A stretch of 64,000 nt of DNA from assembly GCF_020171465.1 (NCBI RefSeq), contig NZ_JAIUZR010000005.1, positions 372,001-436,000 on the forward strand, given 5' to 3'. Within the stretch, counting starts at the first letter, position 1, and every line of letters begins with the position of its first letter. The position numbers and the translations under genes were made by a program. The DNA comes from Lutimonas saemankumensis (GTDB lineage Bacteria; Bacteroidota; Bacteroidia; Flavobacteriales; Flavobacteriaceae). Shown here piece after piece: positions 8,916 through 18,073 of this stretch. The notes beneath the pieces were generated by a model. It saw only the letters and a list, made by a program, of their open reading frames with translations, ran no database searches and was not told the origin of the DNA.

Positions 8916-11027
8916 ATGCCAGAACATAAAGCCATAAGAGTAGCTTTAGTTGGTAATCCTAATACAGGAAAAACCTCGCTTTTTAATCAATTGACAGGCT
9001 TGAATCAAAAAGTCGGCAATTATCCTGGTATTACGGTTGATAAAAAAGTCGGGAAATCACAGTTGGGAAAGGATGTGACCGCCTCTGTAATAGACCTTCC
9101 TGGAACATACAGCATCAACCCCACCAGCATTGATGAAAATATTGTGCTTCAAACGTTGTTGAACCAGGATCATGATGATTACCCGGATGTGATCGTGGTG
9201 GTAGCTGATGTCGAAAATATCAAACGAAATCTTTTATTGTATTCTCAGATCAAGGATCTTCAGATTCCTACCGTGCTGGCAATCAATATGGCGGATCAAC
9301 TCTCTCTGAAAGGTGTTGAAATAGACCTTGACGGCCTGAAAAAAGAGCTTAAAAGTGAAGTTGTGCTTATCAGTGCCAGAAAAAATCAGGGAATCGATGA
9401 TTTAAAGAATGTACTGGTTCATTACAAAAAACTTAATACTTCACCTCTGGCACGAATTTCAAGCAGGATTGATAAGGAGTATTTTGAGGAAATGGATTCG
9501 GCTATTTCGGGTTTATCGCTCTACAAAACCTGGTTGTACATAACACAGATGCAGGAATTTCCAGGATTGACCGAAAAGGAAATAGAAATAATTGAAAATT
9601 ATAAACTGGACAGGGATAAACTGAAAAGGTATCAGCATAAAGAAACTATATTTCGATATCAGCAGATTAACTCCATCCTAAAGAAAACATATTCGGTAGA
9701 TCGTTCCAAGGCAAAAGACCTCAGAAGTCGCCTGGACCGTATCCTGACGCATCGCGTCTTTGGATATTTGATCTTTGCCCTTATTCTAATGGTGATTTTT
9801 CAGTCTATATTCGACTGGGCCAATGTACCCATGGATTTTATTGATGGTTTTTTTGCTGAATTGAGTTCAAGAACACAGCAATGGCTACCCGATGGAAAAC
9901 TGTCGGACCTGATCAGTCAAGGCGTAATACCGGGTATTGGGGGCATTGTCATTTTTATTCCTCAGATAGCGATACTCTTTTTATTTGTTTCCATACTGGA
10001 AGAGACAGGCTATATGAGCCGCGTTGTATTTTTAATGGATAAGATCATGCGCAGATTTGGGATGAGTGGGAAAAGTGTGGTCCCGCTGATTTCGGGAACG
10101 GCCTGTGCTATTCCGGCAGTAATGGCTACAAGAAACATAAGTGGGTGGAAGGAAAGATTAATTACCATTTTAGTTGTTCCTTTCGTGACATGTTCTGCGC
10201 GTCTTCCGGTATATGCAATCATCATAGCCCTGATAATTCCTGATAACAGGGTCCTTGGAATATTCAGTTTGCAGGGAATGACCTTGCTGGGATTATATCT
10301 TTTAGGTTTTTTGATGGCTATTGTTTCAGGATATATACTTCACAAAACACTTAAAGTAAAAGGAAAGAGTTTTTTTCTGATTGAGATGCCTGACTATCAG
10401 TTGCCCTCAATGAAAAACGTAATTTTAACGGTCATTGAGAAAACAAAGGCTTTTGTTTTTGGAGCCGGAAAAATTATTCTGGCCATATCGATCATTTTAT
10501 GGTTTTTAGCTTCGAACGGGCCTTCATCTTTCGATACGGCTGACAAAGATTTTCAGGAGACCTATGTCTCTAAAGAGAATCGCAATACAGGTTATGAAGA
10601 GGCTCTGGCATCATATAAACTTGAGAATTCCTATATTGGAGTGATGGGCAAAAGTATAGAGCCGGCGATTCGTCCCTTGGGTTATGACTGGAAAATTGGA
10701 ATTGCCCTTATTTCATCATTTGCGGCGAGAGAAGTTTTTATTGGAACCCTTGCTACGATATACAGCGTGGGAAACGATGATGAGGAGCAATCTACTATTA
10801 AACAGAGAATGTCTGAAGAGATCAATGAAACTACCGGGGAGAAGCTTTTTAACCTGCCGGTGGGGATGTCCTTACTGGTATTTTATGCTTTTGCCATGCA
10901 GTGTATAAGTACCCTGGCTATTGTCAAACGGGAAACCAACAGCTGGAGGTGGCCCTTGATACAGCTTATAGGGATGGGATTAATAGCTTATTTCGCTTCA
11001 TTTATCACATTTTCAATTTTAAATTAA
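8916..11027 (+). CDS. feoB: Ferrous iron transporter FeoB
   Basis: 703 residues; the inner-membrane Fe(II) permease with an N-terminal G domain. GTPase motifs are G1 GNPNTGKT (residues 13-20), G3 DLPGTYS and G4 NMAD. A helical linker follows, then about eight or more membrane segments, including the Gate-type motifs GTACAIPAVMATRN and VVPFVTCSARLPVY with conserved cysteines. Length is a little below the E. coli protein. It is the middle gene of feoA-feoB-FeoB-associated protein. Confidence 0.97.
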   Translation: MPEHKAIRVALVGNPNTGKTSLFNQLTGLNQKVGNYPGITVDKKVGKSQLGKDVTASVIDLPGTYSINPTSIDENIVLQTLLNQDHDDYPDVIVVVADVENIKRNLLLYSQIKDLQIPTVLAINMADQLSLKGVEIDLDGLKKELKSEVVLISARKNQGIDDLKNVLVHYKKLNTSPLARISSRIDKEYFEEMDSAISGLSLYKTWLYITQMQEFPGLTEKEIEIIENYKLDRDKLKRYQHKETIFRYQQINSILKKTYSVDRSKAKDLRSRLDRILTHRVFGYLIFALILMVIFQSIFDWANVPMDFIDGFFAELSSRTQQWLPDGKLSDLISQGVIPGIGGIVIFIPQIAILFLFVSILEETGYMSRVVFLMDKIMRRFGMSGKSVVPLISGTACAIPAVMATRNISGWKERLITILVVPFVTCSARLPVYAIIIALIIPDNRVLGIFSLQGMTLLGLYLLGFLMAIVSGYILHKTLKVKGKSFFLIEMPDYQLPSMKNVILTVIEKTKAFVFGAGKIILAISIILWFLASNGPSSFDTADKDFQETYVSKENRNTGYEEALASYKLENSYIGVMGKSIEPAIRPLGYDWKIGIALISSFAAREVFIGTLATIYSVGNDDEEQSTIKQRMSEEINETTGEKLFNLPVGMSLLVFYAFAMQCISTLAIVKRETNSWRWPLIQLIGMGLIAYFASFITFSILN

Positions 11028-11032
11028 GGCCC

Positions 11033-11155
11033 ATGACTGAGGATATTCTTATTTATGCTTTGGTGTTTCTTGCCGTTGCAATTTTGGTCAGAAGGTTCGT
11101 TCCAAGGAGGGGCAAGAATAAGAATGACTGTGATTCTGATTGCAATTGCTCCTGA
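11033..11155 (+). CDS. FeoB-associated Cys-rich membrane protein
   Basis: A 40-residue protein starting 5 bases after feoB: one hydrophobic helix (about residues 4-20, ILIYALVFLAVAILV), a basic stretch RRFVPRRGKNK, and a Cys-rich tail DCDSDCNC. This layout, together with position directly behind feoB, matches the FeoB-associated small membrane protein family (FeoC-like role suspected, function not established). The cysteines could bind iron or sense its redox state, which is inference. Confidence 0.85.
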   Translation: MTEDILIYALVFLAVAILVRRFVPRRGKNKNDCDSDCNCS

Positions 11156-11288
11156 ATAATTTGGTTTTCACTAAAGTTTCTTTAGGTACTTTTAATGATT
11201 TATGGATTATTTCTATATATTTAGTCTGCTTTTAGCAGAGGCTGGTCTTCTGTTATTAATCCAAAATTAAATCAATATCTAAGTTTAT

Positions 11289-12137
11289 ATGAAAACTATT
11301 ACCTCAAGATTATTTCTTTTTTTACTCGTTATTTTTTTAATTGAAACCACGATTGCACAGGTTAAAATAGGTGCCAAAGCCGGTTATAGTATCGGAAGAA
11401 TTACGGATGACTCGGACAATATCTACACAAAAGATTATGAGTCTTCTTCGGGAGTGGATTTAGGTGTATTTGCAGAATTCCCTGTTTCGGATTTATTTTC
11501 GCTTCAACTGGAAGTTTTATACACCCAAAGAGGCGGGGAAAGGACAGGTCTGCAACCGATTCCTACAGCCGCTTTAGAAGATTTTGGTTCTATTGTACAA
11601 TTGAATTACATGCTTCATTTACAAGGAAAAGCACCAGTTACTGACACAAATCCACTTTATGCGGATTTTAAGAATGTTTCTGAACTGCGATACATAGAGA
11701 TTCCCTTTCTTGGTAAACTCGGATGGGGAGACACCTGGAGATTCTATGTAGAAGCAGGGCCCTATATTGGATTTTTGGCGAGTTCCACTCAAAAAACCAG
11801 TGGTACCAGTTTGATAACTTTGGATGCTCAGGGTACAGATCCTTTAAGAGTGTTGAACCCTATTTATGATCCTTCGGACCCTTCAACAGGTGCGCTGTGG
11901 GTTCCGGTACCTCCACAGGATTTTACTGCCGAAACGGACACAAAAGAAGAATTGAATGCCTATAACGTTGGATTTCATGCCGGAAGTGGATTGATTCGGA
12001 AGATCAATGAAAAGCATGAAGTTTTTGTGGGCTTCAGGGGCTCGTGGGGTGCACGTCCGATTCAAAAAGATGAAGTTTTTGGAAAAAGCCATGTAGGAGG
12101 GCTCGTCTTTTCACTGGGCTATGCCTATACTTTATAG
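11289..12137 (+). CDS. Small outer-membrane beta-barrel protein (PorT-like fold)
   Basis: 282 residues with a signal peptide (about 1-23, ending TIAQ) and barrel strands characteristic of the 'outer membrane protein beta-barrel' families of Bacteroidota: VKIGAKAGYSIGRI, VDLGVFAEFPVSDLFSLQLEVLYTQRGGE, LRYIEIPFLGKLGWG, and a closing GGLVFSLGYAYTL with terminal aromatic/leucine. The middle contains a long polar loop (about residues 165-220). Function unknown; it is probably a small barrel protein without transport partners here. The 133 bases upstream are AT-rich and hold no recognised site. Confidence 0.75.
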   Translation: MKTITSRLFLFLLVIFLIETTIAQVKIGAKAGYSIGRITDDSDNIYTKDYESSSGVDLGVFAEFPVSDLFSLQLEVLYTQRGGERTGLQPIPTAALEDFGSIVQLNYMLHLQGKAPVTDTNPLYADFKNVSELRYIEIPFLGKLGWGDTWRFYVEAGPYIGFLASSTQKTSGTSLITLDAQGTDPLRVLNPIYDPSDPSTGALWVPVPPQDFTAETDTKEELNAYNVGFHAGSGLIRKINEKHEVFVGFRGSWGARPIQKDEVFGKSHVGGLVFSLGYAYTL

Positions 12138-12144
12138 AAATAAA

Positions 12145-12167
12145 AAAGAGTGGTTTTCCCACTCTTT
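12145..12167. terminator. Terminator between convergent genes
   Basis: AAAGAGTGG / CCACTCTTT, a 9-bp stem with a five-base loop, flanked by A-rich and T-rich runs on the two sides, so it can work in both directions. It ends the barrel gene on the plus strand and the DUF3857 pair on the minus strand. Confidence 0.82.
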
Positions 12168-12169
12168 AT

Positions 12170-12322
12170 TTAATATGCAACTGCATTGGCTGATGTGTCT
12201 TTTTCATAACGTGTCTTTTGAAAATCCGAGACTGATATTTTGCCGTATTTTAGGGATTGTGATGTGATATCATTATGAAATAATATCACAATTAATGCTG
12301 TAAGTACATAGTACTTTCTCAT
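12170..12322 (-). pseudogene. Truncated DUF3857-family gene, 50-residue remnant
   Basis: On the minus strand an ATG at 12322 overlaps the TGA of the next upstream gene (ATGA) and opens a 50-codon frame. The product has a signal-peptide-like start (MRKYYVLTALIVILFH...SQS) followed by LKYGKISVSDFQKTRYEKDT and then SANAV. That last stretch matches, in my memory of the family, the beginning of mature DUF3857/transglutaminase proteins of flavobacteria, where a D-x-SANAV motif is usual. The frame stops at 12170, three bases before the terminator hairpin, so the remaining ~590 residues are missing. The simplest reading is a tandem DUF3857 paralogue that lost all but its 5' end; a functional secreted micro-protein cannot be excluded. 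Confidence 0.7.
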
Positions 12323-14229
12323 AATTGTTGATTTTTGGTTAGTGCGATTTTTAAATGATCAAGTTGGTGAATTTTTTTTCTGAATTTTCGATAAGCCTCA
12401 TAATCAGATGCAGGGTAGGTTCCTTGTTTGATGTGAAGGGATCGTTTATAGAGAAGAGCATTATCATTGATTCTTTCGATCTGTATGGAATAATTTCCAA
12501 ACTTCGTTTCCAGGGACTGAGGGTTACCCATGGCCTCGATTATATAATTTGAAGGAAGGTTAATTGTGACCTCATCGGTATCAACATAACCATATTTTAT
12601 TTCAAGAGGAAGTTTACGGTTTCTGATTCTTTTCGGAACACTGGAGCTTGTATTTACTATATTGAGCCTGACTAGCATTTTGTTTCCGCTGTTAACCGAA
12701 TAATTTTCAGCTGTAAAATCAATTCGTTCAATAAATTTAGCCTCGGAACTTAGATTTTCGACTTCTATTGATCCAAGGGAAACATTATTGATCTCATCAA
12801 AAAAACTTTTGTAATATTTCTTTTGATCATCAGGGTCCAGATAGGCGATACCATAGTGATCATCATATTGGATTCCTTCACTCTTGATTTTTAGCGAGGC
12901 TTTTATGTTGCCATTGTTTTGAATGCTTAATTCACCCGAGATAAACTGTGTGTTATCCGAATCCTTGTATTTTTTAGTTCTGACGATCTTACCACCTTCC
13001 TCTGTTACAATAAGAACATCTCTGTCATCAGTGAATGACCCTATATGACCAAAAGGAGCCTTTTGATTTGTACATTCAAGCCAAATTGTATCTTTCGCTC
13101 CAGGTACCATCAAAATAGCATGATTTCCCTGAATCATGGCTAGATCACGATCAATATGCCTTTTGTCGTCAGCGTAGAGAACCGTATAATAGGAGGGAAC
13201 ATCAACAGCTTTTAAGAGTGCCATAGTGTAATTTGTAAGCGCCTTGCAATCACCATATTTTAATCGATCTACTTCGCTGGCCTTCATAGGCTTCCATCCG
13301 CCAATACCGATCTGAACACTTATGTATCGGGTTCTGCCCTGCATATAATCATAGACGATCTCAGCTTTTTTTACAGGGTCTTTAATTCCTTTGACGAGAG
13401 CCTTAACTTCAGAAACCGCATTTTCAGGTAGCAGGTCACGACCTTTCAATAGTCGTTCATTCATCCAAAATCCGAATTCTTTCCAGTTACTGGCCTCCCC
13501 ATTCTCACCGGCCAGATTGAATTTGTTTGAAGCGAATCTTGTATGAGGAACAATTTCATTGATCAGAGGGCTTAATGGTTCATAATCATAAGCCTTAAGA
13601 TTTGATATGGAATAGAAAAGATGTCCCTCACTTGATTGATTTTGAATTCTGTGTCCTTGATGATTGAAATCTTTTACATTAATGTTTATGTCTTTAGGGT
13701 ATCTAAGGGAATAGCTGCTGTACTGTGAACTCAGATGGTGTTTATGAATAGGGTACCACGAGGGTAAAAAAGCCGTATTCGAGGTAACTGATACGTATTC
13801 GTACTCTATGGTATACGGATATGAAACAGGGTCGTACTCATAATAAAGTGATCGGTCATCGCTGTAAAGACTTATTCCGTCATAAGAAGAGATATCTTCA
13901 AAATCAGATTTTTTTACTTTTTCAAGTAGTGTTCCATCTGCAGTTAAAATTTTGGCGGATACTTTTTGCAGTTTGTTAAAGTCATCGAATGGGATATCTA
14001 TTACGGCATCATTGTCTCCATATTTGTTCATCACCGTTATAGCTGTTTTGAAATGCAGGATCATTTTAGATTGACTCAAAATTTCCAGATCTGCTTTTTC
14101 ATATCTGATCACAGAATGTGCATCTGTTTTTAAGCTGTCAGGGATTCGAGACACATTTAAATCAATGGATTGAGCGTTGGTTAGGGAATAAAGAAATAAA
14201 AAGAGTAGTAGGTTTAGTTGATTTTTCAC
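12319..14229 (-). CDS. DUF3857 / transglutaminase-like secreted protein
   Basis: 636 residues, GTG start with signal peptide (MKNQLNLLLFLFLYSLTNAQ). The N-terminal half is a DUF3857 beta domain (SVIRYEKADLEILSQSKMILHF, YTIEYEYVSVTSNTAFLPSW). The centre is a transglutaminase-like domain with the catalytic triad visible: Cys in YGDCKALTNY, His in GNHAILM, acidic residue in IWLECTNQ. The C-terminal region is a beta-rich domain of the DUF3858 type. Such proteins occur widely in Bacteroidota; substrate is unknown, with periplasmic cross-linking or protease-like activity suspected. Its stop codon overlaps the start of the truncated paralogue downstream. Confidence 0.88.
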   Translation of the reverse strand: MKNQLNLLLFLFLYSLTNAQSIDLNVSRIPDSLKTDAHSVIRYEKADLEILSQSKMILHFKTAITVMNKYGDNDAVIDIPFDDFNKLQKVSAKILTADGTLLEKVKKSDFEDISSYDGISLYSDDRSLYYEYDPVSYPYTIEYEYVSVTSNTAFLPSWYPIHKHHLSSQYSSYSLRYPKDININVKDFNHQGHRIQNQSSEGHLFYSISNLKAYDYEPLSPLINEIVPHTRFASNKFNLAGENGEASNWKEFGFWMNERLLKGRDLLPENAVSEVKALVKGIKDPVKKAEIVYDYMQGRTRYISVQIGIGGWKPMKASEVDRLKYGDCKALTNYTMALLKAVDVPSYYTVLYADDKRHIDRDLAMIQGNHAILMVPGAKDTIWLECTNQKAPFGHIGSFTDDRDVLIVTEEGGKIVRTKKYKDSDNTQFISGELSIQNNGNIKASLKIKSEGIQYDDHYGIAYLDPDDQKKYYKSFFDEINNVSLGSIEVENLSSEAKFIERIDFTAENYSVNSGNKMLVRLNIVNTSSSVPKRIRNRKLPLEIKYGYVDTDEVTINLPSNYIIEAMGNPQSLETKFGNYSIQIERINDNALLYKRSLHIKQGTYPASDYEAYRKFRKKIHQLDHLKIALTKNQQL

Positions 14230-14262
14230 GCAATTAATTTGATGTTAGATAATTATTTTGAG

Positions 14263-14715
14263 TCATTGTTTGAATTCTGTATCAATAATAATGGTTACTG
14301 GTCCATCATTCACTAACTCAATCTTCATATCAGCACCAAATTGTCCTGTTCCGATTTTTTTGCCTAACAAATCCTGAAACGTTTGAATAAAATCCTTGTA
14401 AAGGGGAATGGCAATATCGGGATTTGCGGCCTTGATATAAGAAGGCCTGTTTCCTTTTTTTGTACTTGCCATTAAGGTAAACTGGCTGACAACAAGAGCG
14501 TCACCTTTCACATCTTTTAAGGATAGGTTCATGACGTCATTTTCATCATTAAATATCCTTAGGTTCGTAATTTTTTTGCTTAACCAATTAATATCATCCT
14601 GGTTGTCTGTGGATGTTATCCCAAGAAGAACAAGAATTCCACGATTAATGGAACTTATGACCTCACCGTTTACTTTGACGGAAGCTTGTTGAACTCTCTG
14701 GATGACAGCTTTCAT
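14263..14715 (-). CDS. dtd: D-aminoacyl-tRNA deacylase
   Basis: 150 residues, full length for the family. DTD hydrolyses D-amino acids (and glycine mischarged on tRNA-Ala) from tRNAs in the cytosol. Motifs: opening MKAVIQRVQQASVKV, the SQFTLMAST active-site segment, and the NDGPVTI loop near the C-terminus that carries the cross-subunit Gly-Pro. It lies 33 bases before the DUF3857 gene start on the same strand and downstream of rsgA, both being translation-quality genes. Confidence 0.97.
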   Translation of the reverse strand: MKAVIQRVQQASVKVNGEVISSINRGILVLLGITSTDNQDDINWLSKKITNLRIFNDENDVMNLSLKDVKGDALVVSQFTLMASTKKGNRPSYIKAANPDIAIPLYKDFIQTFQDLLGKKIGTGQFGADMKIELVNDGPVTIIIDTEFKQ

Positions 14716-14861
14716 AAAATGGTCTCAGGTTGGTTAGCAAATAAAAATAAAAAACGAATACATCACTATGATTATTGTCATAAAATATTAAAAAAAAATA
14801 AAAAAATTAACAGTAATAGTGAACAAATTTGAACAAAAAGGCCTTATGTGGCAATTATATT

Positions 14862-15809
14862 TTAAATATCATAAGAGTTCGTTCGATAACTCTCTTCCTC
14901 ACCTTCAATCATTTGCAGGTAACTTCTGTAGCGAGATTTTGCTATTTTCCCTTCATTTAATGCCTCCTTTACCGCACATTTTGGCTCGTTTACATGCAAA
15001 CAATTATTGAATTTACAGTGGTGTTTTAATGCAAAGAATTCAGGAAAAAAATCGCTGATCTCGTTTTTTTCAAAGTCTACGATCCCAAAACCCTTGATTC
15101 CCGGTGTATCTATAATATAACTTTCGGGTTCAGTTGGCAAAGGGAACATTTCTGCAAATGTTGTAGTATGCTGGCCCTGCTTGTGTTGTACACTTACTTC
15201 AGCCGTCTTTAAGGAAAGTCCCGGGTGAATCACATTAATAAGGGAAGATTTTCCCACTCCTGAATGACCTGAAAACATGCTGGTTTTCCCTAACATAAGA
15301 TTTTTTACAAGTTCGATATTGGTTTTTTCAAGTACTGAAATTTCAACACAGTTATAACCTATCTCACTATAGATTTTAATCAGTTTATTTTTCTTTTCCT
15401 CCAGATCCCCGTCGATCAGGTCCATCTTATTAAACAACAAAACGGCTTCAATGTCATAAGCTTCTGCAGTTGCCAGAAACCTATCTATAAATGCCGGGAA
15501 AGTAGGAGGATTGTCAAGGGTAACAAGAAGAAAAGCCAGATCAATATTCGCAGCAATAATGTGTGTCTGTTTAGATAGTTTGACAGATTTTCTGACGATG
15601 TAATTTTTTCGATCATGAATACGAGTAATGATACCCGTGTTTGAATTTTCTTCCAATTCAAAATCAACATGATCCCCAACGGTCAAAGGGTTTGTACTCT
15701 TGATTCCTTTGGTCCTGAATTTTCCTCTGATACGGCATTGAAACTGTTGATGCTTTTCAGTCCGAACCCAGTACCAGCTTCCTGTTGATTTTATGATTAC
15801 ACCTGTCAT
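14862..15809 (-). CDS. rsgA: Ribosome small-subunit GTPase A
   Basis: 315 residues. RsgA is a circularly permuted GTPase that checks late 30S maturation. An N-terminal OB domain (TGVIIKSTGSWYWVRTE) precedes the permuted motifs: G4 NKMDL (about 127-131) comes before G1 GHSGVGKSS (about 181-189), then G3 DTPG. The C-terminal zinc region shows HHCKFNNCLHVNEPKC. I choose the ATG at 15809 (MTGVIIK) rather than a TTG seven codons upstream. Confidence 0.97.
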   Translation of the reverse strand: MTGVIIKSTGSWYWVRTEKHQQFQCRIRGKFRTKGIKSTNPLTVGDHVDFELEENSNTGIITRIHDRKNYIVRKSVKLSKQTHIIAANIDLAFLLVTLDNPPTFPAFIDRFLATAEAYDIEAVLLFNKMDLIDGDLEEKKNKLIKIYSEIGYNCVEISVLEKTNIELVKNLMLGKTSMFSGHSGVGKSSLINVIHPGLSLKTAEVSVQHKQGQHTTTFAEMFPLPTEPESYIIDTPGIKGFGIVDFEKNEISDFFPEFFALKHHCKFNNCLHVNEPKCAVKEALNEGKIAKSRYRSYLQMIEGEEESYRTNSYDI

Positions 15810-15828
15810 TGATCCTAAAGTTAAGAAC

Positions 15829-15867
15829 AATAAGGACCAGAATCAATTAGCGATACCGGTCCTTATT
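15829..15867 (-). terminator. Hairpin after the M49 peptidase gene
   Basis: Perfect 10-bp inverted repeat AATAAGGACC / GGTCCTTATT with a 19-base loop, placed between the end of the peptidase gene and rsgA. The following T content is modest, so efficiency is uncertain. Confidence 0.5.
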
Positions 15868-15888
15868 CCATTTTATATTCTCAAATGC

Positions 15889-17925
15889 CTAATTTTCATC
15901 CGGCAATGTGGTAAAATCCTCGGCATACTGAAGCATTTGACCCGCAAAACTTTCAGGCTGTTCAACAACAATATCAGTGATTTCTCCGTTTTCATCCATT
16001 TTAGGTACCAAAACCGGATTGATAAAACCGGAATAAGGAGCGGATTTGAATTTGCTGTTTCTTTCAAGAATTTCTTTGTGCAATTCCTGATCTACTTTTA
16101 CCCCGTAAGTTTCAACCAGGGCTTTTCCTGCTTCAAAGTCACCTTCAGATTTTATTCTCTGAATTTCCCTTAATAATTCACCAAATAGGGCCCTTAATTT
16201 TTCATAGTCATTAACCTTAAAGTAGGTTTTGCCGTCTTTTGTTATTTGTTCAATAACGTTGTCTTTACTACCTTTTTCCATAGCCCAGGCAGCAACCAGC
16301 TGACGATTTCTCATATGGGCCTCCTCAATGTCATCACCTAAGTTCAATCGGATAAGCTGGGTCATTAAACCATTTCTGATATATCCGTCATAAGCTGCCT
16401 TACCAATTCCAGCCGCATCAGGAGAAACACCAATTTCCACCAACTTGGTATCAGGTAAATAATAGAGGCCAACAAGGTCGGCTCTTGCTTCTTCAAGTGT
16501 GGAAGAATAGTTTTTTAGTGTTTCTTTTGGAGTGCCTACTCCGGGATTCAACTGTCCGCTGGCATGCCCGATTACTTCATGAAGTGCTGTATGCAATTTA
16601 TCAGCTAGTTGCCCGTATTCTTCTTCGAATTTAATTTCATCTTCATCATAGGCAAATTCTTTAAGTCTGCCTGAACTTCCCGCATTATTATATGCATGTA
16701 TTATATTTCCGAGTGAAACCGATTTAGATCCATGCTGTTCTCTTATCCAGTTGTTATTCGGCAGGTTGATCCCGATAGGGGTAGAAGGCGAGGCATCTCC
16801 GGCTTCACCGGCTACATTAACAGTTTTATAGGAAACACCTACTACATTCTTCTTTTTATGAGAAGGGTCAAGAGTAGAGTTATCCTCAAACCACTGAGCT
16901 TCTTTTGCCAGGGCGGCCATTTTTTGAGACATTTCAAAATCTTTTATTTGAACCACCGTCTCGTAGGAACCTTTATAACCCTTTGGGTCGTTGTAAACTT
17001 CAATAAATCCATTTATATAGTCTATATCACCGTCTGTCGCTTTTGCCCAGACAATATTGTATTCATCCCAGGTTTTCAAATCTCCTGTCTGATAGTATTT
17101 TATCAATAATTCCAGCCCTTTCACCTGTGCTTCGTTTTCAGCGACTTCCTTGGCTTTTTCCAGCCAGAATATAATTTTATCAATAGAAGCCCCGTACATT
17201 CCTCCGCTCTTCCAGACTTTCTCCACGATTTTACCATTTTCCCTGACTAATTTTGAATTTAAACCCTTTTCAATAGGTTGATCAGCATCAACTTCCATGG
17301 CATTGTAATAGGCACTTACATCTTCAGCTGTCAGCTCGGGGTCATAGAAATTAATGGCTGATCCCTTTATCAATCCAGTCTCGTCATTCAAATTCACCTT
17401 TTTACGATCCTGGTCGTTGAAAATAACCTCTAAAGCTTCTTCCTTAAGCTCGGTTCCCGTTGAATTCATTAATTCCTTTAAATACACTTTTGAAAATCCG
17501 GGTTTAAACTTATCATTCGCATAATGATGATGTATACCATTAGAAAACCAAATCCTTTTTAAATAGACCTCAAAATTTTTCCAGTCATCAGAATTTTTAT
17601 CCCCTTGGTAATTTTTGTAAATATTTTCCAGAGCTCTTCGAATACTCAAATTATGTCTATAATTCTGGTCATACATAATGTCCCTCCCTGAGAGGCCAGC
17701 CTGAGTAAGATAGTATACATATTTTTTTTGCTGTAAAGAAAGCTGGTCAAAACCAGGAACCTGGTATCGTAAAATTTTTAGATCGGCAAACTGTTCTGAT
17801 ACATATTCAAAGGATTCAGCTTTTTTTACTTCCGCATTTTGAATATCGTTTACGTCTTTTTGTTTTTCACAGGATACTACAAGCATCAGCGCCAGTAATA
17901 AACTGAATAAATATCTGGTTTTCAT
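15889..17925 (-). CDS. Lipoprotein dipeptidyl peptidase III-like enzyme (M49)
   Basis: 678 residues. The M49 zinc signature HEVIGH is at 449-454 (family pattern HExxGH) and the third zinc ligand motif EEARAD at 478-483. The N-terminus MKTRYLFSLLLALMLVVSC carries a lipobox with Cys19, so the enzyme should be membrane-anchored in the envelope, whereas eukaryotic DPP III is cytosolic. Family activity is removal of dipeptides from short peptides. Relatives in databases are sometimes mislabelled as dihydrofolate reductase. A good promoter sits 28 bases upstream (TTG at 17984-17982, 20-bp spacer, TAAATTTG at 17961-17954). Confidence 0.92.
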   Translation of the reverse strand: MKTRYLFSLLLALMLVVSCEKQKDVNDIQNAEVKKAESFEYVSEQFADLKILRYQVPGFDQLSLQQKKYVYYLTQAGLSGRDIMYDQNYRHNLSIRRALENIYKNYQGDKNSDDWKNFEVYLKRIWFSNGIHHHYANDKFKPGFSKVYLKELMNSTGTELKEEALEVIFNDQDRKKVNLNDETGLIKGSAINFYDPELTAEDVSAYYNAMEVDADQPIEKGLNSKLVRENGKIVEKVWKSGGMYGASIDKIIFWLEKAKEVAENEAQVKGLELLIKYYQTGDLKTWDEYNIVWAKATDGDIDYINGFIEVYNDPKGYKGSYETVVQIKDFEMSQKMAALAKEAQWFEDNSTLDPSHKKKNVVGVSYKTVNVAGEAGDASPSTPIGINLPNNNWIREQHGSKSVSLGNIIHAYNNAGSSGRLKEFAYDEDEIKFEEEYGQLADKLHTALHEVIGHASGQLNPGVGTPKETLKNYSSTLEEARADLVGLYYLPDTKLVEIGVSPDAAGIGKAAYDGYIRNGLMTQLIRLNLGDDIEEAHMRNRQLVAAWAMEKGSKDNVIEQITKDGKTYFKVNDYEKLRALFGELLREIQRIKSEGDFEAGKALVETYGVKVDQELHKEILERNSKFKSAPYSGFINPVLVPKMDENGEITDIVVEQPESFAGQMLQYAEDFTTLPDEN

Positions 17926-17953
17926 ATAATTTGATTTTGTTTTTATTGTCTAG

Positions 17954-17984
17954 TCAAATTTAGAGAAAACCTGAGGTTTTACCA
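17954..17984 (-). promoter_or_regulatory. Promoter for the M49 peptidase gene
   Basis: -33 TTG (17984-17982), 20-bp spacer, -7 TAAATTTG (17961-17954) on the minus strand; the most complete Bacteroidota-type promoter in the window. Confidence 0.7.
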
Positions 17985-18038
17985 AACCAAACAATTATAT
18001 TAACTAACTGATATATAGATAAATAAATATTTAATTAT

Positions 18039-18046
18039 TATATTTG
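18039..18046 (+). promoter_or_regulatory. -7 box for the SRPBCC gene
   Basis: TATATTTG, matching TAnnTTTG, 27 bases before the ATG at 18074. No clear -33 TTG. Confidence 0.55.
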
Positions 18047-18073
18047 ATCTTATAATTACCAAACTGTCTTCTT

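Noticed and set aside
12251-12290. Partial inverted repeat GTGATAT...ATATCAC as a regulatory site
   Set aside because: It falls within the coding remnant of the DUF3857 gene and is imperfect; no nearby start to regulate.
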